Source: Osedax fenrisi
Taxonomy: Eukaryota > Annelida > Polychaeta > Sabellida > Siboglinidae
Assembly: GCA_964019155.1 (NCBI GenBank)
Contig: OZ025246.1
Coordinates: 4,237,066-4,301,065 of the forward strand
Direction of reading: 5' to 3'
Length of the DNA stretch: 64,000 nucleotides
The notes beneath the pieces are model-generated. The model had not been told where the DNA came from. It ran no database searches and saw only the letters and a program-made list of their open reading frames with translations. The translations under genes and the position numbers were made by a program. Each line of letters starts with the position of its first letter. Position 1 is the first letter of the stretch. Positions 12,716 to 24,134 of this stretch are shown one piece after another.

Positions 12716-12790
12716 TTTTTAGAAATTGGCCTATGACCCAAACAAAAAACCTAATGACCCAATGTTGGGTCATGAGTCATGCATAATTGG
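12715..12790 (-). mobile_element. hAT-Charlie-like MITE fragment
   Basis: The reverse complement aligns with 15310-15380: GACTCATGACCCAA, then TTGGGTCATTAGG, then a T-run and GGGTCATAGGCCAATTT. The CAGTGG terminus is not present, so this is an internal or 5'-side fragment. Confidence 0.6.
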
Positions 12791-12796
12791 TTATGG

Positions 12797-12799
<3 letters not shown>

Positions 12800-12876
<77 letters not shown>
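12800..12876. repeat. (TA)n microsatellite, 77 bp
   Basis: One of the longest pure TA arrays in the window. It directly abuts the hAT-Charlie-like fragment. Confidence 0.96.
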
Positions 12877-12878
<2 letters not shown>

Positions 12879-14030
12879 ATAAAAGATATATCTAAATAAT
12901 ATATATCACGCTCTAGTGATGTTATAGTATTTCATCATGTTCCAGGAGTATTTTGTATTTGTGTCACGATGTATAGGTCATTTTAATATACCTATACATC
13001 ATAAAGGTGCATCGTTCTTATGTTTCGATTACACCACTAAATCAATACACAATATACGGACATATGCTGATATGACGTAATAGCGTAGATATTGTCGTCA
13101 CGGTCTGATGATTACGTAACTATTTCTCTGCGCCGTACACTGTAATCTGTGTGTCCGATAAATAGGTCACTACTAATGATGTGCACTTATTGAACTGTCG
13201 CGTGGTATGTCTTATTGTTTCATTAACACCATATTAAGATGAGTTTTATAAATTTATATCAAATTATAGCTTATCTACTTTACTTGTGTACACCTAATTG
13301 TATGCATATATATATATATATATATTACATAACATGTAAAATATTTTCTAATCAATATATACGAGCTTAGCAATGTTATATTATTATCCGAGTTTACAAC
13401 ATAATACATTGATAAATAAGTACCACGAGAATAATTAGAACAAAGCGTGAATGTGTTTATATCACGTGTTATTCGGTGTTATGTAATGCGAATGTTATAC
13501 AATGCACGTGTAACGATTGTGTTTTATTGTCGAATTCGTATTATATATTAGTGAATTCACACAGCCACCAGGTTATAACCTGGTGCTATAGCATCATCAT
13601 ATCAGGTATAGTAGCCATAACATGGTACATTCTACTAATTCGAGTTTTTGTTATATATATTTTTGATAATATGCATTATAATAACCATTTCAATAACCTG
13701 TCTATATAACAATATACGTATACGTATGTCTTTATCTCTTCAATTCAAAGTCAACATTGAGATGTTGAAATACCGACCGGTACGTATTCTTCATGTAAAC
13801 TGTGCCGATATACACACGCCTGTGTCACTGTATGTCTTACTGTAGTCTCTTACTGTATCTATTGATGTCCGTACCATGCGAGGTTGTTATGTCACTTATA
13901 TAATGTGTATATGCCACTTTTGTAGGCCAGTAATGTTTGTTGACTATTAGAATGTAAACACCGACCATTATCCATTGATATAGAATTGCCTTTCACTAGG
14001 TGGGCATTGTTATTTAGGCATTTATGTATA

Positions 14031-14034
<4 letters not shown>
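12877..14034. other. AT-rich DNA, nothing recognised
   Basis: Contains a short palindrome ACCAGGTTATAACCTGGT near 13567 and a CACGTG at about 13463. Open frames at 13476-13709 and 13648-13845 have no domain features. Confidence 0.4.
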
Positions 14035-14105
<71 letters not shown>

Positions 14106-14106
14106 A
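14035..14106. repeat. (TA)n then (TG)n microsatellite
   Basis: About 28 TA units grading into TG. Long minus-strand frames here start in or read through the repeat and are not genes. Confidence 0.95.
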
Positions 14107-14894
14107 TGTTTGTGCATGCATTGATGACATCAGTATATAGAGACTGGTTATATGAGAGACAATGTCTGTTAGGCGAATCAATGAAGGATCGATTAGCTTG
14201 ATTAATTCCATATCTCGACAGTTCGTGTGTATTTCTGTGTACCAACTGCGTCTGAATCTATATTTAGATAAAAACAACAATATAATAATGATAATGTAAA
14301 ATAATATAAATGTATATAAAAACATAAATATAAATAAATATAAAGAAAAATTGTAAACCAATTAAATTGCCATGGCATGCATGCATGTGATGTATGACGA
14401 TGTACGGTGTATTATTGTATAATACCATATAAGTATAATAAGTAATCATGTATTGTATCTACAGAATACATTACAAGTACGTATACATAATCATTCAAGT
14501 GTATACACTGATACTATGTGAATGTCAGTTCAGTTCAAATTACACTAGCACATCTAACAGTAATAGCCTCGTAATAGCAATATAATAGCATAACTAATTG
14601 CCTCAAATGTTTACACTGCTGCTAATATGTTGCCATTGAAAGTCTATAGAAAAAGGTAGTAACAACTATAGAAAATTGTTTCGCCTGCTCTTCACATATA
14701 TATCCGAGGGAGATATATTTAAAATAGATTGTATTATCCAACGTGAATACAGTATTGACGTACCTCTATTGGAATTTATCTCTGTATTGAATTATTACCG
14801 CTCGGATACTACAATCTACTTTATATAAGATACATATCTATATTAGGTTCTTTACTCGCCTCATATAACAATTGTTCTTATCAAACTTATTATC
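14107..14894. other. AT-rich DNA, nothing recognised
   Basis: No convincing exon, RNA or element end is seen. Confidence 0.4.
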
Positions 14895-15122
14895 TAAAGT
14901 GGGTCACATCCCACTACACGTATTTCCGGCAACTTGCCGGAAATATTTTAACTTTAAAACGATTTTCTATCAAGTTAACTACAATTTTAGTGAGATATAC
15001 TCTTACTTTCCGGCAACTTGCCTGAAATATAGGGGGTATCCCATTACGCCTTGATAGAAAATTATTTTTAAGTTTCAATATTTCCGGCAAGTTGCTGGAA
15101 ATACTTGTAGTGGGATACCCCC
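14895..15122. mobile_element. Foldback element with TTTCCGGCAA arms
   Basis: The left arm (about 14895-14975) pairs with the right arm (about 15045-15122). Shared blocks are ATCCCACTACA, GTATTTCC-GCAACTTGCC, GGAAATATT and a common inner edge ATTTTCTATCAAG/CTTGATAGAAAAT. The centre holds a third copy of the CCGGCAACTTGCC and GGGTATCCCATTAC blocks. GC-rich arms in AT-rich DNA with no coding content suggest a non-autonomous foldback/MITE. No target duplication is clear. A possible fragment (TTTCTGGCAAGTT) lies at about 55410. Confidence 0.7.
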
Positions 15123-15287
15123 TTCATAGTAAACCTCTATTACTAACTCCCTTCCGTTAGCCATACTAAACGTAATATTTCCTTCATCATTAGCCTACCC
15201 CTGTAGGTGTAATACTATGTGCACATACATTAGTGTTACAAATTTAACAACTTACACATATTTTTTTTCTTAAAACATATCTTCTTA
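15123..15287. other. AT-rich spacer
   Basis: Nothing recognised between the foldback and the hAT MITE. Confidence 0.4.
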
Positions 15288-15295
15288 CTCTATAA
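15288..15295. repeat. 8-bp target-site duplication, left
   Basis: CTCTATAA, identical to 15540-15547 on the other side of the hAT MITE. Confidence 0.85.
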
Positions 15296-15539
15296 CAGTG
15301 GATCTCAATCTATGGGTCATGACCCAAATATGGGTCATTGGGTTTTTTTATTTTGGTCATGATCCAATTTATAAAAATATTTAAAATACTATTTATATCC
15401 AATATATTATAGTTTATATTATTCGTTTACGATTAATTTTAATAATATAAAAATAAAATTATCCATTGGGTCATGGTATATTTTTTAATTAAAAGTTGTC
15501 AAAAAAAGGGTCATGATGAAAAAAGGTTGGGAACCACTG
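15296..15539 (+). mobile_element. hAT (Charlie-like) MITE
   Basis: 244 bp starting CAGTGGATCTCAATCTATGG and ending with the inverted TTGGGAACCACTG. The termini match the classic hAT-Charlie end CAGTGGTTCTCAACCT. It is flanked by a perfect 8-bp duplication (CTCTATAA), the size made by hAT transposases. The interior contains GGGTCATGACCC-type inverted blocks and AT-rich filler and no transposase, so it is non-autonomous. Orientation is arbitrary. Confidence 0.9.
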
Positions 15540-15547
15540 CTCTATAA
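15540..15547. repeat. 8-bp target-site duplication, right
   Basis: CTCTATAA, the partner of 15288-15295. Confidence 0.85.
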
Positions 15548-16141
15548 TATGCATTTCTAATGTTTCAACTTCCATTATCACTCCCTTATAACAAATAACT
15601 AAGTATGTTCCCATATATCTATATTTTTATTATACATATGTGCATTATACAATGCATTACTAATTAGCTCCCGTTTAAATAATATATGCGTTAACTTATA
15701 TATGCTTATACTTTCAAATTATGGATATTATATATGTTTATCGCAAATATTTATTGGATTATAATAATTATTAATAGTTTTTGAATATTCAAATTGAGAA
15801 TAATAAAGGAATATATGTATGTGTGTGAGTGTGATTGTGTGTGTTTGCGTGTTCATATGAGTACATATATATATATATATATATATATAGTTGTGTATTA
15901 TACATATTTATTTACATAACTGTATAATCACTCGATGCAGGCATGCATGTACCGTGTACCATATGTACCAATTAAATATGTTATCCCGGTCATTAGATAG
16001 CGATTCTAGGAGTTATTCACGGCTGGTAGCGTTATCTAGCGAGAGATTATTCGTTATTTAGATAGACACGTGATGTATTATTTAATTCGTTCCCGATTCG
16101 CGGATCAGACGTGATGACATACTGATGTGTAATTCTAATGT

Positions 16142-16192
<51 letters not shown>

Positions 16193-16784
16193 CTGATAAT
16201 AATAATAATATACACACTATATATTTATTCCTGTATATCGATTGTATGCTATGTTATATACATTTATATTTAAATAAGTAATAGAATAGTCCAATAAATA
16301 GAAGAACTGCGCATTTCTCACCGTATCTATAAATTACCTATAAAAATAGTGATCATTTAATGTAAACAGACTCTTTCAATGTTAAGTATGCCATTAAAAT
16401 AGCGATTAAGTAGTGTACGTGTATGGGCAATACAATTACATAATATTATTACGGATTACTAATTATTAGAACTGAACGATAAATGAATATATATATTTCG
16501 GTAAAAATAATAATTAATTAATTATATATTTTTAAATAACATAATTTGAACCTTCTTGTGTTTGATGGTGTATTATTATACTATTATCTAATACCGTATA
16601 ACTATATCATAGCATATATTATATATGCCATGCCATGCTATGATACATATATATATATATATATTCCTTATAAATAGCGGATACAGATATACTCGTAAAT
16701 AATACAAATACTTATACATGACATAAATAACTATGAGGGACCCATGGGTGCAGATAAATATACTACAAATGGTAACCATTTTGG
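15548..16784. other. AT-rich DNA with short (TA)n tracts
   Basis: TA tracts at 15865-15889, 16148-16187 and 16647-16664. The moderately GC-richer patch at 15980-16120 shows no recognisable exon. Confidence 0.4.
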
Positions 16785-16926
16785 ATTTGAGTTTTGATTT
16801 ATAATTTTTAAGTTCTTGATAAACTCAAGAGAAATACAATACAAATCTGGAGTCGAATCCGGGACCTCTACATAAATTTCCTGTAAATAATTACAGTCAA
16901 CTGTTCCACTAAGCCAATATACCAAG
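16785..16926 (-). mobile_element. SINE family 2 copy
   Basis: Minus strand: tRNA-like A-box TGGCTTAGTGG near 16915 and B-box GATTCGACTCC near 16850, then a body with TTTATCAAGAACTT and ATAAATCAAAACTCAA. The same head, body and order occur on the plus strand at 49375-49500. It is inserted next to a TA tract (16930-16953). This is a tRNA-derived SINE, not a functional tRNA, because no cloverleaf with an anticodon arm is evident. Confidence 0.75.
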
Positions 16927-17204
16927 TAAATATATATATATATATATATATATACATTTGATATGAATAAGAAGGACTATACCACGTGGAGTAATGCAGT
17001 GACAGATACAGGCAAGTCTTTAATAGTTTAACCGAGTTACTATAATTATTATTATTATTATATGACAGTTAATCTAGGCAATTATATAATGCAAATAATA
17101 CGTATACAATTATAGTCTACAACACAAATATAAGTATTAATGAAGATTAGATAACCGCATGCGATTATGTAAACTGTATTCTAGAATACGTATATGTATT
17201 CGTA

Positions 17205-17475
17205 TATACTTGCCTGCTTGCTTACTTGCTTAATTTCGAGGATGATCTTGTCAGTCTACTCGAGCATCGGTATGACACAGCTTTCTCTATCAGACATCCC
17301 TATCCAGCATGCTGGTTCTTATTTCTTCCTTCTCGCGAAGACCACAATCTTTCTTCAACATATCAACATAGCTTATTCTTCTGCGGCCACGACTTGCTTG
17401 CTTTACCTTGAGATGGTTCCCACAGAATCAGGGGTGAACTGAGAGTTCAGGATGGCGTACAAAGTGTCCAGCCAT

Positions 17476-17480
<5 letters not shown>
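17205..17480 (-). mobile_element. LINE 3' fragment (RTE-like C-terminus)
   Basis: The minus strand encodes RGRRRISYVDMLKKDCGL followed by REKEEIRTSMLDRDV and then a stop. This resembles the conserved C-terminal tail of RTE-like non-LTR retrotransposon proteins, where an arginine-rich block precedes a DxGL..MxDRxxW signature. Downstream is a short 3' region ending in an AAGCAAGTAAGCAAGCAGG tail at about 17208-17232. The same AAGCAAGTAAGCAA tail ends the LINE at 47584. Heavily 5'-truncated. Confidence 0.65.

Positions 17481-17513
<33 letters not shown>
17478..17513. repeat. (TA)n microsatellite
   Basis: TA array abutting the LINE fragment. Confidence 0.9.
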
Positions 17514-17515
<2 letters not shown>

Positions 17516-17686
17516 TCTTCTAATTATCCAACTTTTTTATAATTTGTATCGTAAAATGTTGTTACATTATTACATAGATGGTTTATTATTATGTTATTAA
17601 TACTTTGTTCCTGCACGAGTGAGAAGCTGACTTGACCCTGTTGTAGTGCTTATAATAAACCGTGTATCCACATCATATATATATAT

Positions 17687-17838
17687 TAGTGTTGCAATCG
17701 AACGTGGGTCATTTGAACTGATACTCAAGCATTTCGAACTGAAACTGATACTCAATAATTATAAAAATTATAAAATTTCGAACTCGGACTCGAACTGATA
17801 CTATACCGATAATCTGATAGTAAGGTTCAATTGCAACA

Positions 17839-17841
<3 letters not shown>
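17687..17841. mobile_element. 155-bp TAGTGTTGCAA-ended MITE
   Basis: Left end TAGTGTTGCAATCGAAC and right end inverted GTTCAATTGCAACACTA agree at 16 of 17 positions. The interior repeats CGAACTGAAACTGATACTC-like blocks. Both flanks are TATATATA, consistent with an 8-bp duplication but uninformative inside a TA microsatellite. The TAGTGNTG end suggests the hAT superfamily. Confidence 0.75.

Positions 17842-17890
<49 letters not shown>
17842..17890. repeat. (TA)n microsatellite
   Basis: TA array on the right side of the MITE; a shorter TA tract lies on its left (17674-17686). Confidence 0.93.
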
Positions 17891-17891
<1 letters not shown>

Positions 17892-18255
17892 CATATACAG
17901 TATGTAGTTTTAGTTGTATACGATTCTAATGTCACATATCTGTGAACATAATAACTTATGTTACCCACTACATTATTACATTAGCTATAAGTTTCCCGCA
18001 CACATTTCTACATTGACGCCGACTTTTGTCTGAATGAATGACATCGGTGACCTCGCGTAACCTTGAAACCACGTGCTGTTACCCGTTACATTACACTACG
18101 TGTATCACATGAAAGTATACCTATAAACCACGTGTTATTGTGTTCGTACGTTTATAGTATGTGTATATGTGCGTGTATTTATATGCGTTTTTTATGTATA
18201 TGTTTGTGTTGACAATAAATGGTGGTCCATATTACCCATACATAATAACAGTGGA

Positions 18256-18292
<37 letters not shown>

Positions 18293-18315
18293 TTATGATA
18301 TATATTACAATATAG

Positions 18316-18346
<31 letters not shown>

Positions 18347-18475
18347 CACTCGTGCATCATACATGCGTATACATGCATACGCACACTATCGATGTCGATA
18401 AAAGTAAATAAAAACTGTTATTTACCACGATGGTGCACACATACATGCGCGTTGTTCGGGTATTACAGTATTCGC
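17891..18475. other. AT-rich DNA with (TA)n tracts
   Basis: TA tracts at 18261-18290 and 18316-18342 and CACGTG sites near 18071 and 18129. No gene. Confidence 0.4.
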
Positions 18476-19972
18476 TATACTGCTATAACCCCTATAGGGG
18501 AGTACACTCTATACTGCTATAACCCCTATAGGGGAGTACACTCTATACTGCTATAACCCCTATAGGGGAGTATACTCTATACTGTTATAACCCCTATAGG
18601 GGAGTATACTCTATACTGTTATAACCCATATAGGGGAGTATTCGCTATACTGCTATAACCCTATAGGGGAGTACACTCTATACTGTTATAACCCCTATAG
18701 GGGAGTACACTCTATACTGCTATAACCCCTATAGGGGAATACACCCTATACTGCTATAACCCCTATAGGGGAGTACACCCTATACTGCTATAACCCCTAT
18801 AGGGGAGTACACCATATACTGTTAACACCCCTATAGGGGAGTATACTCTATACTGCTATAACCCCTATAGGGGAGTATACTCTATACTGTTATAACCCCT
18901 ATAGGGGAGTATACTCTATACTGTTATAACCCATATAGGGGAGTATTCGCTATACTGCTATAACCCTATAGGGGAGTACACTCTATACTGTTATAACCCC
19001 TATAGGGGAGTACACTCTATACTGCTATAACCCCTATAGGGGAATACACCCTATACTGCTATAACCCCTATAGGGGAGTACACCCTATACTGCTATAACC
19101 CCTATAGGGGAGTACACCATATACTGTTAACACCCCTATAGGGGAGTATACTCTATACTGCTATAACCCCTATAGGGGAGTATACTCTATACTGTTATAA
19201 CCCCTATAGGGGAGTATACTCTATACTGTTATAACCCATATAGGGGAGTATTCGCTATACTGCTATAACCCTATAGGGGAGTACACTCTATACTGCTATA
19301 ACCCCTATAGGGGAATACACCCTATACTGCTATAACCCCTATAGGGGAGTACACCCTATACTGCTATAACCCCTATAGGGGAGTACACCATATACTGTTA
19401 ACACCCCTATAGGGGAGTATACTCTATACTGCTATAACCCCTATAGGGGAGTATACTCTATACTGTTATAACCCCTATAGGGGAGTATACTCTATACTGT
19501 TATAACCCATATAGGGGAGTATTCGCTATACTGCTATAACCCTATAGGGGAGTACACTCTATACTGTTATAACCCCTATAGGGGAGTACACTCTATACTG
19601 CTATAACCCCTATAGGGGAATACACCCTATACTGCTATAACCCCTATAGGGGAGTACACCCTATACTGCTATAACCCCTATAGGGGAGTACACCATATAC
19701 TGTTAACACCCCTATAGGGGAGTATACTCTATACTGCTATAACCCCTATAGGGGAGTATACTCTATACTGTTATAACCCCTATAGGGGAGTATACTCTAT
19801 ACTGTTATAACCCATATAGGGGAGTATTCGCTATACTGCTATAACCCTATAGGGGAGTACACTCTATACTGCTATAACCCCTATGGGGGAGTACACTCTA
19901 TACTGCTATAACCCCTATAGGGGAGTATACTCTATACTGCTAACACCCCTATACTGTTAGAGGTGGTTGTTG
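18476..19972. repeat. 34-bp palindromic minisatellite with higher-order structure
   Basis: About 43 units of roughly 34 bp. Each contains the 12-bp palindrome CCCCTATAGGGG between CTATACTGCTATAA and GAGTA(C/T)ACT. A distinctive variant (GTATTCGCTATACTGC, with a shortened ACCCTATAGGGG) recurs near 18640, 18943, 19245, 19521 and 19823. That is an interval of about 302 bp, once 276 bp, so a nine-unit block has been amplified as a higher-order repeat. No open frame of note. Confidence 0.95.
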
Positions 19973-20063
19973 TAGCACGGACAGTTGGGCAAGTGGACAG
20001 GCTACAGTTGTAACTACGCGATGGAACAACTGACCACTGTCTATCTGATCACCTGACCACCTG

Positions 20064-21144
20064 CACTGTTAAAAATTATGGTTTGCTAGACTGCTATTTA
20101 CTGCAGAAAACCATCGAAAGGGTATTTAAAAAAAATATTTATTTAAAACCCTCTAAATGGTATTCTGTGAAACCGACTGTATAAAACCCTCTAAATGGTA
20201 TTCTAAATTTCTACGGTGGAAAACCATATAAATGGTATTCTAAATTTATACTGTTGAAAACCATCTAAATGGTATTCTACATATCTACTGTGGAAAACCC
20301 TCTAAATGGTATTCTTAATGTCTATTGTGGAAAACATATGGCATTTTACACGACTTAAGTATTATTATTAAGTTTATATAATTGTTTTATTATAGAAAAA
20401 ATAAGATATTATACCTTTTAATTATTTTGAAATATTGATTTAATTTTTATTTATGCAAATCAATTAATAATTATAATTTTAAATTAATATTTAAGTAAAT
20501 ATACTGTTTTTAATAAATAAAATATTATTTTTAAAACTAAAATTATGTATGTAATCCTATGTATTTTGCTACATTTTAATAATATAATTCAGGTTACTCG
20601 TGAACTAAAATTGTAATCATAATTATATTGATAATGTAAATGGAAATCATGTTGAACTAATTGCCCCATATTGAATATATCGCAATTGCATATTGATTAA
20701 ATATGTTATTCAATATTAAAATAATTTTATTATTAAATTTAAGTTTAAATCTAACTTAAATGAAATTATATAATATATAAGTTAATATTTTGCTACGATA
20801 ATACGCTAATATACTAATATTTATTTTACATTTAAAATTATGTTCAACTTATATCAGCAACTTAAGTTATTGATGTAAGTTGAATATTGGGATATTCTTA
20901 ATTTTTACTGTGTAAAATCCTCTAGATGGTATTCTTAATTTCTACTGTGGAAAACCCTATAAATGGTATTCTTAATTTCTACCTCAGAAAACCATCTAAA
21001 TGGTATTCTTAAATCCAATAATAGAAAACCCTTAATATGGTATTCTACAAGTTTCACTGCAGAAAACCATCAAAAGGGTTCTATTATAAGCACACCTTAA
21101 ATACCATTTATTTTACTGCCGAAAACCATTTACTTATTACAGTG
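20064..21144. mobile_element. CACTGT-ended element with subterminal 37-bp arrays
   Basis: The left end CACTGTTAAAAATTATGGTT and the inverse of the right end CACTGTAATAAGTAAATGGT form imperfect terminal inverted repeats. Inside each end is an array of about five 37-bp units containing AAAACCATCTAAATGGTATT (20105-20345 and 20895-21085), both in the same orientation. A 550-bp very AT-rich core has no transposase. Subterminal repeats of this kind are typical transposase-binding arrays of DNA transposons. I see no clear target duplication and cannot assign a superfamily. Confidence 0.6.
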
Positions 21145-21172
21145 TGTTATGCTACACATTAACACGCTCTTA

Positions 21173-21480
21173 GGGTGCGTTTTGTGTGACGTACCACAGT
21201 ACCACCGTCCCATAGTATTCGTATACGTGTAAACTCAGATGGTACTATGGTACTAATTTGTCGATGTCCTACCCCAACGTACCATAGTACCACAGTAATA
21301 TAGTACCACACTCACACAGTCCCAACGTACCATAGTACCACAGTACCACTGTACCACATTACCAACGTACCGTCCATCGATATAGAGAGAGTTTATTCAC
21401 GTATGCTTATATATGTAAATGGAGATGGGACGTTGGTACTATGGTACTATGTACGTTGGTAGGTTACACAAAATGCACCC
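21173..21480. mobile_element. PIF/Harbinger-like MITE with TTA duplication
   Basis: 308 bp. The left end GGGTGCGTTTTGTGTGACGT and the inverted right end GGGTGCATTTTGTGTAACCT differ by few bases. It is flanked by TTA on both sides (21170-21172, 21481-21483), the 3-bp duplication typical of PIF/Harbinger. The interior is full of GTACCATAGTACCA-type short palindromes. No coding capacity. Confidence 0.85.
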
Positions 21481-21483
21481 TTA

Positions 21484-22240
21484 ATTGTAATTTAAATCGT
21501 ACAGGAGAGCGTTGCATTTTATCTTAAAGTAACGCACGTTATTCACGTGATTTATAGTAACTATTCACTGATTCATGCAGCGATTCATTCACGCACACTC
21601 GCTGAGTTATCACCTCGGCGGTGTCAGTGATAGTGACGTACACACATACGCGCGTGTGTGTGCGTATGATTAGAAACAGTTATTCATTACGTAATCTCAG
21701 GTAACGCCGCGTAACAGCATCTCGTCGATCATCCAACGTAAGCCACGCCCATTCCAGGCAATTCTCGTCACGCCCCCATCTCGCGATCGCGCGCGGCCAC
21801 GCCCCCTGACCCCTCGATGACCGGCTACTATCAACAAATAAACGTAAGACGCTGAGATTTCACGTGTGTGTGCGCGTGGGTATATATATTTACCCAGCTC
21901 GTTTCGCTCGTCTCTTTAAACACCGTTTCGCCGTCTTCCACTATCGTCGTCCACACTCACCCTTTCATCCTTCCGTCTGTACGTCCCCCCCCCCCTCCAT
22001 TACGTAACATCTCACACGCTGGACGTTGTGTAAACTATCGCCCGAGCGTAGTTGTACATTGGCCCACATTGCACGGATGCAACGTATCGACGAGATCTCC
22101 ACGGATGGTATTTATACGCTAGCCGGTGCGGTGTGTGTGCGGTGTGTGCGCTCCTAGAATAAACGCACACTACGGAGTACTATGCGTAGAGTATGCGTGC
22201 GTTTGTACGCTAGCACTCCTATCGCTATTGTCTGTGATTT
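21484..22240 (+). promoter_or_regulatory. CpG-rich promoter-like region
   Basis: A local GC- and CpG-rich island in AT-rich surroundings. It has three GC-box-like motifs CCACGCCC/CACGCCCCC (21741-21810), GCGATCGCGCGCGG (about 21783), a TATATATATTTA box (about 21880) and a CT-rich stretch that could hold the start site (21900-21990). The frame at 21868-22122 has no recognised domain. The plus-strand order of GC boxes, TATA and pyrimidine tract suggests transcription to the right, possibly a first exon of a gene continuing downstream. Link to the CH-domain exons 19 kb away is speculative. Confidence 0.4.
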
Positions 22241-22411
22241 ATTAGGCCAGACAATATATATATATATATCGTTCATATATATTCCATGTATAAGGGATAT
22301 ATTATATGAACTATCTATTATATGGAATATCTATTATTAATTGTATTAGCTATATAATTTAAATAATTCGCTAAATGTGTTTTAAGAATAATACTTGAAA
22401 ACCGTTCTTAC

Positions 22412-22451
<40 letters not shown>

Positions 22452-22708
22452 TAGTATAATACGTAATAGTATGTATGTATATGTGAATAATTTATTATAT
22501 AAGGGTATATGCGTATATATATATATATATATATGAATGAATGTACAATGTACATTGTATAGTATTTCAATGACTAGATATTTCATTCACTTTTTATAAA
22601 GCCTATAGGTTATATAGGCTATAAACATACAGGTACATTCATTGTGACTATTTCTTTACTATTTATGTTTACTACCTACTCGATACGGTATTCCACAATA
22701 CTATGACC

Positions 22709-22746
<38 letters not shown>

Positions 22747-23096
22747 AAATGTATACTGAATATATAGACTATATATCTGTAAAGTAATGCATATTAGTAG
22801 TTATATATTATAGTATATTAGTGTAGCAATATATACTATAGTATGGTAACTATTGTAGTAGTAAGTCAGCGTAGAGTAGTAGAGTATAGTATATTAATAG
22901 AATAGTGTGTAGAATAATAGTAAGGTAACGTATATTATACCCTATACTATAATGCCTATGGGTATAGCATGTTAATATGTTATAGTATAGTAGTATATTA
23001 GTGTGGTATACTATAGTATACTACAACGTACATACCCCACACTCTCTACACTGTAGGACCTACCACCACATACACCTCACATACGTACGTACTGCA
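22241..23096. other. AT-rich DNA with (TA)n tracts and TATAGTATA palindromes
   Basis: TA tracts at 22417-22448, 22507-22533 and 22711-22743, plus repeated TAGTATA motifs at 22790-23025. Nothing coding is recognised. Confidence 0.4.
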
Positions 23097-23960
23097 GTGT
23101 GTGGGTGTGTGTATGTGGGTGTGTGTGGGTGTGTGTATGTGGGTGTGTGTATGTGTGTGTGGTTGTGGGTGTGTGTATGTGGTTGTGGTTGTGGGTGTGT
23201 GTATGTGGTTGTGGATGTGGGTGTGTGTGGGTGTGTGTGTGTGGGTGTGTGTATGTGGTTGTGTGTATGTGGTTGTGGATGTGGGTGGGTGTGGGTGTGG
23301 GCGCGTGTGTGGGTGTGTGTGGGTGTGTGTGGGTGTGTGTATGTGTGTGTGGTTGTGGGTGTGTGTATGTGGTTGTGGATGTGGGTGGGTGTGGGTGTGG
23401 GCGCGTGTGTGGGTGTGTGTGGGTGTGTGTGTGGGTGTGTGTATGTGTGTGTGGTTGTGGGTGTGTGTATGTGGTTGTGGTTGTGGGTGTGTGTATGTGG
23501 TTGTGGTTGTGGGTGTGTGTATGTGGTTGTGGATGTGGGTGTGTATGGGTGTGGGCGCGTGTGTGTGTGGTTGTGGGTGTGTGTATGTGGGTGTGTGTGG
23601 GTGTGTGTGTGTGGGCGCGTGTGTGGGTGTGTGTATGTGGTTGTGGGTTTGTGTGTGTGGGTGTGTGTATGTGTGTGTGGTTGTGGGTGTGTGTATGTGA
23701 ATGTGGGTGTGTGTGGGTGTGGGCGCGTGTGTGGGTGTGTGTGGGTGTGTGTGGGTGTGGGTGGGTGTGGGTATGGGTGTGTGTGGGTGTGGGTGTGGGT
23801 GTGGGTGGGTGTATGTGGGTGTGGGGGTGTGTGGGTGTGGGAGTGTATGGTGTGGGTATGTGTGTGTGTGGGTATATGGGTGTCGGTGTGAGTTTAGGTA
23901 TGGGTGTGGGTGTGGGTGTGTGGGGTGTGTGTGTGTGTGGGTATATGGGTGTCGGTGTGT
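23097..23960 (+). repeat. G-rich (GTGTGGG)-type minisatellite, 0.86 kb
   Basis: Variable tandem units built from GTGTGTGTGGGT, GTGTGTATGTGGTT and GTGGGCGCGTGT, with all G-runs on the plus strand. Open frames of about 300 residues (only G, V, C, W, M) are artefacts of the repeat. Dense GGG runs give G-quadruplex potential. It resembles irregular TG/GGG arrays rather than canonical animal TTAGGG telomere repeats. Confidence 0.96.
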
Positions 23961-24134
23961 TAGGGATTATGTGCGGTGCTGTTCACTTACACTCTATATA
24001 GTGTGGGCTAGGTAAACTGATGTATTACTCCAGTAATGCTAACGTAGTATAGCGTATTACCGAGGTAGACAACTATTGCCATTATCACTTATACTCTGTA
24101 CAGAGAGAGAGAAAGTACACGGTATTATTTATTT

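Noticed and set aside
18476..19972. CRISPR-like array (regular repeats with palindromes)
   Set aside because: Units are contiguous with no unique spacers, the host is eukaryotic, and there are no cas genes; it is a minisatellite.
23001..24001. Two overlapping 300-residue Gly/Val/Cys/Trp frames
   Set aside because: Translation of the GTGTGGG minisatellite in three frames.
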